Assembly: GCF_900182605.1 (NCBI RefSeq) | Contig: NZ_FXTB01000001.1 | Span: 744,001-808,000 of the forward strand | Length of the DNA: 64,000 nucleotides | Origin: Saccharicrinis carchari | GTDB lineage: Bacteria; Bacteroidota; Bacteroidia; Bacteroidales; Marinilabiliaceae | Direction: 5' to 3' | Shown: one piece after another, positions 1-7,756 of the stretch | Position numbering within the stretch: position 1 is the stretch's first letter | How the letters are laid out: every line of letters starts with the position of its first letter | The notes under the pieces: generated by a model | Database searches by the model: none | Seen by the model: the letters and a program-made list of their open reading frames with translations, nothing else | Told to the model about the DNA's origin: nothing | Position numbers and translations under genes: made by a program

Positions 1-601
1 AAATATGATGAATGACTGCGATAATAATTAAAGCGGTCCATATTATACCAAAAGCAGGAATCAATTTCCCCAACCAGTCCAATTCAATATCACTGGAGGA
101 AAAATTATGGTTAAACACTTTGGTTTTGCGTAACTGCCTTTGTGCCAGCACAAAATAAACCGGTCCGGAAAGTGCGGTTAAAGCAAGGAAAAACAAAAAT
201 AGTATGGGTTGTCCACCTCCCCCCTCAGCAACATGATCTACCCTAATCGCCGCGGAATAGGCGGGAAAGCCCGATGCAATTAACAAATACAGAATAAAGG
301 CCACAAAAGGGGCAAAATGCCAGCTATTTTTGATTTTAAGTTTGTTGTGGTTAAAAGCAAGTGTAGAAACATACAGATATAAAAAAGGGCCGTGCAATAG
401 GAACAAAGCGATAATACCTCCGGATAAAACAGGGGTACTGGCGAAGGATTCCATTGAGAAAGCATAAATAGCCGTGATACCACCCAAATAAAAAAGCCAA
501 AAAATAAAGATGCGATCGTGCAGTAATCTTGGTTTTTTCTGAAGAAGAAGCACCAAAAAGAAAAATGCATTGAATGAGGCTATAAAGAGAATATATTTCA
601 T
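1..601 (-). CDS. AraC-type regulator with membrane N-terminal domain (partial, 3' end outside window)
   Basis: An open frame runs on the minus strand from an ATG at 601 off the left edge, giving about 200 residues without a stop. The protein starts MKYILFIASFNAFFFLVLLL and is very hydrophobic, with about six membrane segments separated by short loops; QKKPRLLHDRIF follows the first helix. This layout matches the seven-helix sensor half of Bacteroidota regulators that carry a cytoplasmic AraC-type HTH at the C-terminus. The HTH itself would lie outside the window, so the DNA-binding role is inferred from the family. It is divergent from the cardiolipin synthase gene. An overlapping frame-shifted ORF at 280-570 is a shadow of it. 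Confidence 0.7.
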   Translation of the reverse strand, partial: MKYILFIASFNAFFFLVLLLQKKPRLLHDRIFIFWLFYLGGITAIYAFSMESFASTPVLSGGIIALFLLHGPFLYLYVSTLAFNHNKLKIKNSWHFAPFVAFILYLLIASGFPAYSAAIRVDHVAEGGGGQPILFLFFLALTALSGPVYFVLAQRQLRKTKVFNHNFSSSDIELDWLGKLIPAFGIIWTALIIIAVIHHI

Positions 602-942
602 CGTCGTGATATTTAGTACAATACAGCTAATAAGCTGATTAATTCATATGCTCAAATATTAAAAAAAATTTCATGTAAAACCAATTTGATTTTTTCACCT
701 ATACAGGGGTAAGCTATTCTGGCTAAGTTACACACTAAGCTATTGTATTCATGTTGCTTAATATTATTAACATCCGGATTACTCAAAATAGGACGGCTGC
801 TTTCTGGTTGGTTACAGAATTATTTTTTATTATTGCTAATGAGATGTTTGATTTGAACCCGCTGATAATATGAACACTTTAGCGTATTTCAGGAGAATAA
901 CATCCCCTTTTCAATAATAATTCAGGCCTAATAACGCATTCA
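602..942. other. intergenic region between divergent genes
   Basis: This 341-base AT-rich stretch separates the membrane regulator (minus) from the cardiolipin synthase (plus). It must hold both promoters. I see no ORF with coding character, no clear hairpin and no RNA gene. An AGGAGAAT string near 890 lies too far from the 943 start to be its ribosome binding site. Confidence 0.5.
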
Positions 943-2397
943 ATGAAATGGTTCTTATTATTCGAAATCGTGTACCTTATTACCATACTCGTGGTTGTTT
1001 TCCGGGTACTGTACGATACACGCAGCGGAGTCAAAGCACTGGCTTATATTCTACTCATTATCTTAGTACCATTTTTGGGTATGTTTTTTTATTTTTTCTT
1101 CGGTATAAACTATCGAAAACGCAAATTGTACAGCCGAAAGATAGTTGAAGACGAAATACTCCATCAAAGAATCCTTAGCCATATTTGGAATTATTCGGAG
1201 CAGGTGATACATTCAGGTTTGTTATCTGCTGAGCACTTTAATTTAACCCGGTTTATACGCAACTCAAGTACGAGCCCATTAACGGGGAACAATGCTGTAA
1301 AACTGCTTTTAAACGGGGAGGAAAAGTTTCCGGAACTTTTGAATGCCATAGAAAATGCAAAATCGCACATCCATTTAGAATACTATATTTATGAAAATGA
1401 TGATACAGGAAACGCCATAGCAGATATGCTGATTAAAAAAGCACAACAGGGCGTAGAAGTACGTTTTATGTACGATGATTTTGGAAGCCATAATCTGGGC
1501 AGAGATTTTATTAGAAAATTAGAGGAAAATGGTGTGGAAACAGCACCGTTCTATAAAATAAAATGGTATGCCTTAGTCAATAGGCTGAACTATAGAAACC
1601 ACAGGAAGATCATTGTAATTGACGGTGAAAAATCCTTTATCGGTGGTATTAATGTAAGCGATAAATACAGAAATGACAATCCGGCTAAAAATGATTTATA
1701 CTGGCGCGACACCCATTTAATGATTGAGGGCCCTGCTACCTTTTACTTGCAATATATTTTTCTGTGCGATTGGAATTTTTGTGCCAGAAACAAGATGCAG
1801 TTTGGAGTAAATTATTTTCCTATAGACTCCCAAAAAGCAAAAATAACGGATGAATTGGTGCAGATAGCACCCTCCGGTCCCGACTCTAAATTGCCTGTTA
1901 TTTTTTATTCTCTCCTGGAAGCCATTGGGTCGGCAAAAAAACAAGTACTTATAACAAGTCCGTATTTTATTCCGGGCGAAAGCTTGATGGATGCCCTGCT
2001 AATTGCTGCAAAAAGTGGCATTACAATAAAACTGCTGATACCGGGAAAATCAGACTCGAGGATTGTGAATTCCGCAGCACGTTCGTACTACAAAGAACTA
2101 CTGCGCCATGGGGTAAAAATATTTGAGTATAAAAAAGGCTTTGTACATTCTAAAGTGATGATTATCGACGATAGTCTGTCCGTTGTAGGATCGGCCAATA
2201 TGGACTACCGAAGCTTTGACCTTAATTTTGAGGTTAATGCAATGCTGTACAGTAAAACCCTTACACAGCAGCTACAACAGGCGTTTAACAATGACCTAAA
2301 GCAATCGAGTGAGATCAACCCAATGGATTGGATAAACAGACCCAAGTACATCCATCTTTATGAAAAGGTGGTGGGGCTCTTTGCTCCTATATTTTAG
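943..2397 (+). CDS. cls: cardiolipin synthase, phospholipase D family
   Basis: This membrane enzyme joins two phosphatidylglycerol molecules into cardiolipin and releases glycerol. The 484 residues are the normal length for bacterial ClsA. Two N-terminal membrane helices (about 3-22 and 31-53) are followed by two phospholipase D domains. Each has its HKD motif: HRKIIVID at 220-227 with the GG-N tail, and HSKVMIIDD starting at 402 followed by GSANMDYRSF. Both catalytic histidines are present, so it should be active. The ATG at 943 begins directly at the first helix. It stands alone: its upstream neighbour is divergent and its downstream neighbour convergent. Other PLD-type transferases are possible, but the helices plus two HKD motifs fit Cls best. 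Confidence 0.92.
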   Translation: MKWFLLFEIVYLITILVVVFRVLYDTRSGVKALAYILLIILVPFLGMFFYFFFGINYRKRKLYSRKIVEDEILHQRILSHIWNYSEQVIHSGLLSAEHFNLTRFIRNSSTSPLTGNNAVKLLLNGEEKFPELLNAIENAKSHIHLEYYIYENDDTGNAIADMLIKKAQQGVEVRFMYDDFGSHNLGRDFIRKLEENGVETAPFYKIKWYALVNRLNYRNHRKIIVIDGEKSFIGGINVSDKYRNDNPAKNDLYWRDTHLMIEGPATFYLQYIFLCDWNFCARNKMQFGVNYFPIDSQKAKITDELVQIAPSGPDSKLPVIFYSLLEAIGSAKKQVLITSPYFIPGESLMDALLIAAKSGITIKLLIPGKSDSRIVNSAARSYYKELLRHGVKIFEYKKGFVHSKVMIIDDSLSVVGSANMDYRSFDLNFEVNAMLYSKTLTQQLQQAFNNDLKQSSEINPMDWINRPKYIHLYEKVVGLFAPIF

Positions 2398-2509
2398 TTT
2401 TTGTTTAACTTACCATCGTTGTTAAATGTTTTTAATCATCTCCATCTACATAGCCAGATAAGTATCGCAGACCTCAATTCGTAATATTGTGTCATATTGT
2501 TTTCTGTGG

Positions 2510-4360
2510 CTAAAGTGATAACTTCAAACGATCGGCCTCCTCCAACTTTGGTAAATGCATTTGTTTTTTATAGCCATGTTTTTGCATTTTTTTCAAGATA
2601 CTATCCAGCACGTTCACAGTTTTTTCGATATAAGCCCCTTTGTTTAACATCACACATTCGGCACGCTGCGCCAGTACGGCATCAGTTATTTCTGACCGGG
2701 TGGGCACGCCATTTTTGGCCATGCTCTCCAGCACTTGTGTTGCCCATACGGCGGGAATGTGAGCCGCATCCCCCACACGCATAATCTCCTCCTGGATAGA
2801 TGCAAAATTCTTCCATCCTGTTTCTATGGCTAAATCACCACGCGCAATCATAATACCCACTGGGTATATTTGCATGGCACAAAGCAGTATCTCCGGCAGA
2901 TTTCTGAATCCATTAAAAGTTTCAATTTTTACGATAAGACCAGGCTTTTCCTTTATTTTACCTAATACGGTAAGATAAGCTTCCACATCGGAAGCTTGGT
3001 TTACAAACGATAAGTTGACTACATCGGCCCATTGTCCCACAAAATTCATATCTTCCTTATCCTTTGCTGTTAAGCCATTTATATTAAGATGGCTATCCGG
3101 AAAATTAATGCCTTTACCCCCTCTTAGCTTGCTGCCCATTTTTTTGGCATGGGTAATTTTCACCCGGAGCCTCCCCTCCTCTTTGGCTTCAATGACACCT
3201 TCTATTTTACCATCGTTAAAAAACACAGCTTCACCCGGTTTAACATCATCAAATACTTCGGGCAGAGTACACGAAATGTGGGCATGCGCTATTAATTTAC
3301 CTTTGCGGTCATATTTGGCGGGTTCGCCTGGTATGGGTTCTTTGTGAACAATTAGCAGGTCGTTCTTACAAAGTAAAATAAACTGTTCCAGGGCCAACAG
3401 TTCACCCACAAAACTCTTTTCGCGTCCGGTTTGCTTTACCTTGTTCAGCTTCAACTCGGTACCTGTTTTTAAATAAGCTGAATAATGGCATAATCCCCAT
3501 TTTCCTTCGCCTTGCTTTCGGTCTATCAAAATCTGATTCTTTTTACCCCGTGCATCGGTAAAATGAATTGTGTCGCCCCGTTTAATTTTTTTAAGCAGAC
3601 GTGCATCCACCGGAATTATGGCATCCGCCGTGTCATCAGGTGGAAACACATCAGGTGGAGCAATCCACAATTTGGCCGGTTTAGTCACCTTCCCCGAGAG
3701 ATCCCGCTCGGGTTTAAAACGCAATATCTGCGGTCCCGGCTTCATGGCTCCGGTACGTAATTTCGGACCCGCCAGATCCATCACTATTTTACAGTTTTTT
3801 TTGGAAGCTTTATTGGATTGTTTAATATGATTAATCATTTGAATCCAAACAGCCGGGTGGTCATGGGCACAATTAATCCGGGCACTGTTCATGCCCAGCT
3901 TAACCAAACGGTTTATAAAAGTATAATCCCGTGCGGCAATCGTTGGTAAGGTGACCATAATACGTGTCCACCGGTTGGTCGATTTATAGCCAAATAGTAA
4001 ATTGGTATTAGTTTTAAGTAGATTTTCGCTTTTTTTTATGGAGATAGTACCCGCCGGGTTTTGAGCAACCGGCATACCACACATTAACCGTACAATGGTT
4101 TGCACCGATAGCAGACTGCTCATCACATGTGCCTCGGCATTATCCATACCGGGCAATCCCAAGTAGCGCAATTGGGTCTGCAATTTCTCTATATCGAAAC
4201 TTCGCAAGGCCAAATAATGCACTAAGTTGAGTGCACTCTTGCTATAAATGGGATGAACGCGACCAATCAAGTCGCTATATATGTTTTCCATTTCGCGGGC
4301 TTTGACAATAATATCCCGTATCTGATGGCCTATTTGTCGCAATTTATCCTGTCTGTTCAT
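2510..4360 (-). CDS. atypical pyruvate kinase-like protein with N-terminal extension
   Basis: The 616-residue protein has recognisable pyruvate kinase landmarks from residue 131 on: ARINCAHD (160-167), DLAGPKLRTG (195-204), the catalytic-lysine strand VKIE (477-480), GIMIARGDLAIE (502-513) and ATQVLESM (540-547). It differs from ordinary pyruvate kinase in three ways. It has a helical extension of about 130 residues. Its B-domain region is enlarged (about 210-430). It lacks the usual C-terminal regulatory domain, ending about 45 residues after VMLNKGAY. Residues that help bind K+ in classical enzymes look replaced: the serine of N-x-S-H-G is alanine (165), and the threonine of the D-T-x-G-P strand is leucine. 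It may transfer phosphate from phosphoenolpyruvate to ADP or may have another role. It has no operon partner. Confidence 0.8.
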   Translation of the reverse strand: MNRQDKLRQIGHQIRDIIVKAREMENIYSDLIGRVHPIYSKSALNLVHYLALRSFDIEKLQTQLRYLGLPGMDNAEAHVMSSLLSVQTIVRLMCGMPVAQNPAGTISIKKSENLLKTNTNLLFGYKSTNRWTRIMVTLPTIAARDYTFINRLVKLGMNSARINCAHDHPAVWIQMINHIKQSNKASKKNCKIVMDLAGPKLRTGAMKPGPQILRFKPERDLSGKVTKPAKLWIAPPDVFPPDDTADAIIPVDARLLKKIKRGDTIHFTDARGKKNQILIDRKQGEGKWGLCHYSAYLKTGTELKLNKVKQTGREKSFVGELLALEQFILLCKNDLLIVHKEPIPGEPAKYDRKGKLIAHAHISCTLPEVFDDVKPGEAVFFNDGKIEGVIEAKEEGRLRVKITHAKKMGSKLRGGKGINFPDSHLNINGLTAKDKEDMNFVGQWADVVNLSFVNQASDVEAYLTVLGKIKEKPGLIVKIETFNGFRNLPEILLCAMQIYPVGIMIARGDLAIETGWKNFASIQEEIMRVGDAAHIPAVWATQVLESMAKNGVPTRSEITDAVLAQRAECVMLNKGAYIEKTVNVLDSILKKMQKHGYKKQMHLPKLEEADRLKLSL

Positions 4361-4927
4361 TACAATATTTTATCCTATATTTGATGAAAGTGCGCATTGT
4401 AAATCTACACAAAAAAACCCGATATCCCCTGCCTGTTAATAAACAAGTACTTCATATTTTGAGTAATACAAAAAATATTAATGCAACCCACAATGTGCCT
4501 TTTAAAGCATTCACTGTTAATAAGGCTTCTACTTAACCAGATACTTTGTATTTATAGATAAAATTAAGTGCGATACTAAAGCAATAAGGTACCAAAGCCC
4601 AATGGAGTATACGGCTGACGGTCTTTTTACCATCATTGCGCCTCGCACAACACCGCACGTAAGGGTAGTTAGCTTGGTCCTCTGCTACAAATACTCCACC
4701 GGAATATTCATTGGAGTATATACGGTAGTTCCCTGCACCAGGGAGAATTGAAACCTGATATATATCAATAGATTATTAAAATTTAAACTAGCTAAGATCA
4801 ACACGTGGTCCTAAAACATTGCATGCATAGTTGTGCTTTGAACGAAATAACATTTAATCAACTGCTTTAATATTATCCATATTAAAGTATCTTCGTAAGC
4901 ACTCATGTTTAAAAAGATACATTGATT
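4361..4927. other. intergenic region with possible mobile-element relic
   Basis: About 570 bases between divergent genes hold no convincing ORF. Positions 4603-4614 (TGGAGTATACGG) and 4712-4725 (TGGAGTATATACGG) form an imperfect direct repeat around a more GC-rich block. The rest is AT-rich and presumably carries the promoters of both neighbours. Confidence 0.45.
4560..4740 (-). mobile_element. possible remnant of a group II intron 3' end
   Basis: On the minus strand, positions 4664 down to 4639 read TACGTGCGGTGTTGTGCGAG followed by GCGC. From memory, this resembles the conserved end found after many bacterial group II intron reverse transcriptase genes. No reverse transcriptase ORF or complete domain V fold is present, so at most this is a decayed tail. 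It could also be unrelated intergenic sequence. Confidence is low. Confidence 0.22.
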
Positions 4928-6517
4928 ATGAAAAATTATATTATAGTATTTATTGGTCTGTTTTTGTTTCAAAACATATTATCTCAGCATAAAAAAATTC
5001 ATGGTTATGTTTATTGGGACGAGAATATAAATGCCGTTTTCGACGAGGGGGAGAAACCCATTCCCAACGTGGCTATTTCCAATGGACGGGATGTGGTGTT
5101 GACGAACCATAAAGGAAGGTACAGTTTGAAAATTAGCAATGGCGAAACCGTGTTTTTAATAAAACCAGCAGGCTACATCGCCAAACTTTCGGAAGACAAT
5201 GTGCCGTTAAACTACGCTTTCAACAAGCCAGAAGGCTCACCCGACTTCTTCTTTCCGGGCATTGAACCGCAAACAATAGAAAAGCCTTTAAATTTTCCAC
5301 TTTATAAGAATGAAGGTGAAAACAACTTGAAAATTGCACTTTTAGGAGATATCCAACCCAAAACAATCGATGAAGTGTATTATATGAGTAAAGTGGTTTC
5401 GGAGAAAATGCTTGGCGAGGACTATGATTTTATCGTACCCCTGGGAGATATTAGCTATGATAACCTGCGTTTGTTCGATCCCATAAAAATAGTGCTGGGC
5501 AAAATTGGTGCACCGGTTTATTACGTGTACGGTAACCACGATAGAAACTACGATGCAAAGGAATTGAAATATCGGGATGAGACTTACAAATCACATTTTG
5601 GCCCGTCGTATTATGCCTTCACCTACGGAATGCATAGCTTTATAACGCTCAATAACGTTTTCCCAAAACCGCACCATCGTTACAAGGCCTTTATTGATGA
5701 AGATCAAATGCAGTTTGTAAAGGAATTATTAAAGACAATACCAAGCGAGAACCATGTCCATTTACTCATGCATATTCCTTTGGAGCAACTCATTAACATA
5801 AAGGAATTTTCGGCATTATTTAAAAAGCACCCCATGGTATCGGCCTATGCCGGGCACACGCATATTCAATTTTTTGAAACGATTGGCGAAAAAGAAGGAT
5901 GGATAACCAACGACCCGGTAGAAGAGTTGGTTGCCGGGGCAGTTTCGGGTTCCTTTTGGCATGGCGAAAAAGATATGTTCGGCATTCCCGGGGCTATGAT
6001 GGCGGATGGAACGCCGAGAGGTTTTTGGATAATGAATTTGCAGGGGAACAAAAAAAATTATGATTATATAGTTTCCGAACCGGATATGCGGCAAATGCAC
6101 ATTTGGACCCCTTTCCATCACGAAAGGGAGCTGGTGACGGTAGACAGCGATAGTATTTTTGTGAACATTTATGCCGGCAATAAAGACACAAAGGTAGAAG
6201 TAAAAATAGGCAAGGGAGAATGGCAGACAATGAATTATACCGAAGATTTTGACCCCTACTTTTTACGTTTAAATATACTTCAGCAAAAGGGAATAACACC
6301 TACCGAAAATAGCATTAAACTAGGGAAGCCAAGAAAAAGCATGCATCTTTGGTCGTATCCCATCCCGGACAATTTACCCCAGGGAATACACATCGTTTCG
6401 GTGCGGGCCAGCAACCAATACGGCTTGGATGCATGGTCAAATACGATGCTTTTTAATACCGATAATACCCCGTATTTTAGAAGCAAAAAATTAAAAACAG
6501 AACGACTAATTAATTAA
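4928..6517 (+). CDS. secreted calcineurin-like phosphoesterase (MetallophosN-Metallophos-MetallophosC type)
   Basis: A two-metal phosphoesterase exported across the inner membrane. Residues 1-19 form a signal peptide. Residues 22-100 are a beta-sandwich N-terminal domain. The catalytic fold carries GD at 140-141, GD at 173-174, GNHD at 202-205, a metal-binding H282 and GHTH at 309-312. The first motif is D-x-Q rather than D-x-H. A C-terminal beta domain covers about 365-510. At 529 residues it is full length for this Bacteroidota family. The ATG at 4928 is preferred to an in-frame TTG at 4922 because it starts the signal peptide directly. The substrate is unknown. Its position beside a PUL with two more phosphoesterase domains suggests phosphate release from a glycan or lipid product. 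Confidence 0.85.
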   Translation: MKNYIIVFIGLFLFQNILSQHKKIHGYVYWDENINAVFDEGEKPIPNVAISNGRDVVLTNHKGRYSLKISNGETVFLIKPAGYIAKLSEDNVPLNYAFNKPEGSPDFFFPGIEPQTIEKPLNFPLYKNEGENNLKIALLGDIQPKTIDEVYYMSKVVSEKMLGEDYDFIVPLGDISYDNLRLFDPIKIVLGKIGAPVYYVYGNHDRNYDAKELKYRDETYKSHFGPSYYAFTYGMHSFITLNNVFPKPHHRYKAFIDEDQMQFVKELLKTIPSENHVHLLMHIPLEQLINIKEFSALFKKHPMVSAYAGHTHIQFFETIGEKEGWITNDPVEELVAGAVSGSFWHGEKDMFGIPGAMMADGTPRGFWIMNLQGNKKNYDYIVSEPDMRQMHIWTPFHHERELVTVDSDSIFVNIYAGNKDTKVEVKIGKGEWQTMNYTEDFDPYFLRLNILQQKGITPTENSIKLGKPRKSMHLWSYPIPDNLPQGIHIVSVRASNQYGLDAWSNTMLFNTDNTPYFRSKKLKTERLIN

Positions 6518-6528
6518 AACACCAGAAT

Positions 6529-6578
6529 TCTTAAATAAAGAAATCGTTATTTAAGATATTTGCTTATTTCTTAAATAA
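6529..6578. promoter_or_regulatory. three copies of TCTTAAATAA upstream of the Fic gene
   Basis: TCTTAAATAA occurs at 6529-6538, inverted at 6547-6556, and again in direct orientation at 6569-6578. The last copy lies 30 bases before the Fic start. The spacing and symmetry suggest an operator for a dimeric repressor, possibly autoregulation by the Fic protein's own C-terminal HTH-like region. This is inference; the AT-rich background makes chance repeats more likely. Confidence 0.4.
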
Positions 6579-6608
6579 GGCTTAGCTTTGATTAAGAATG
6601 TATAGAAA

Positions 6609-7501
6609 ATGAAAAACTTCAAAGCAGGTCGATATATAAATCAAGGAACTTTTAAAAGTTTTCAACCCGAAAAAATAAATAAACAATGGGTTCTTGAAAA
6701 TATGGAATTAGTCAATCTTCTGAGTCAGGCAGATAGGCAACTTGGAAAATTAGATATGTATTCTGAATATATACCCAATATTGATCTATTCATCAGTATG
6801 CATATTGCAAAAGAAGCAACAAAATCTAGCAAAATTGAAGGGACAAAAACCAATATTGAAGAGGTCTTGCTTGATAAGGATGATGTTAACGAAGAAAAAA
6901 GAAATGATTGGGAAGAAGTTCAGAATTATATATCTGCATTAAATTCAGCAATTGAGAATCTGAAAAAATTGCTTTAATTCATTATCAATTTGAAACAATA
7001 CATCCTTTCTTGGACGGAAATGGTAGAGTTGGCCGACTGATTATAACATTATATTTAGTTGAAAAAGGAATACTTAAAAAACCAATATTATACCTTTCTG
7101 ATTTCTTTGAAAGAAACAGGACTTTGTATTATGATAACTTAATGCGGGTTAGAGAAAAAAATGACATCACTCAATGGTTTAAATTCTTTTTAGTTGGGGT
7201 GATTGAGACAGCCAAAAATAGTATTGAAACATTTGATGGTATCTTAAAGTTACAGAAGGAAATTGAAATAAAGATACAAAGTTTAGGAAGCCGTTCGAGC
7301 AACGCAATGACAATAATCAATCATTTGTTTCATAAGCCAATAATAGATGCACAATTAACTAAGCTAATAACAAAACTATCTCTTCCATCTGTTTATAAAT
7401 TAATTAACGAATTGGAAGAATTAAAAATTTTGGAAGAGATTACAGGTGGTAAACGAGGAAAGCTGTTTGCATTTAAGGAGTATCTTGACCTATTTAAATA
7501 A
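6609..7501 (+). pseudogene. Fic-family AMP-transferase, broken by internal deletion and frame change
   Basis: Two pieces of one Fic gene are present. The first (6609-6977, 122 aa) carries the N-terminal domain with the inhibitory-helix motif SSKIEG at residues 73-78. The second frame resumes at about 6968 and reads ALIHYQFETIHPFLDGNGRV, which is the catalytic HPFxxGNGR core. It ends with a winged-helix-like tail (ORF 7010-7501). About 75 residues normally lie between them, including the flap with the PGEFR and QNWIGG segments; these are missing and the reading frame shifts. The string AAAATTGC at the junction could be deletion microhomology. Intact relatives transfer AMP from ATP to target proteins. 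This copy can hardly be active. It is more AT-rich than its neighbours, which suggests recent transfer. Confidence 0.85.
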
Positions 7502-7655
7502 TGCTTGCTAACATTTTGCTTAAGTAATGGCAGGTTTGTTGCGGGTTTGAGCGTTTCGTAGCCGCTTGTACTTCATCTCGGTTTGACAGGAAACTGCTCA
7601 TACGGTTTACCGATATACACAACACGTGTAACTATAGATTCGTACAACCCCATCA

Positions 7656-7710
7656 CCTCTCCCCGTTTCCGCCAAAAGAAAAGCTTTTTTTTGGCGGAAA
7701 CGGGGAGAGG
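7656..7710. terminator. 22-bp perfect inverted repeat, probable bidirectional terminator
   Basis: The arms 7656-7677 and 7689-7710 are exact reverse complements (22 bp, starting CCTCTCCCCGTTTCCGCC) around an 11-base loop that includes AAAAGCTTTT. It sits between the convergent Fic remnant and the EEP-GH3 gene. The stem is longer and more GC-rich than other terminators here, so a mobile hairpin element is an alternative. Confidence 0.6.
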
Positions 7711-7756
7711 GTACTTGATGCTTTATTCCCTAAGCTAAAGCGTAGGGCTAGTGAAC

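Noticed and set aside
280-570. 96-residue minus-strand ORF
   Set aside because: It is a shifted frame inside the partial membrane regulator, whose own frame gives a proper family match.
2497-2784. 95-residue plus-strand ORF
   Set aside because: It is a shadow of the pyruvate kinase-like gene on the other strand.
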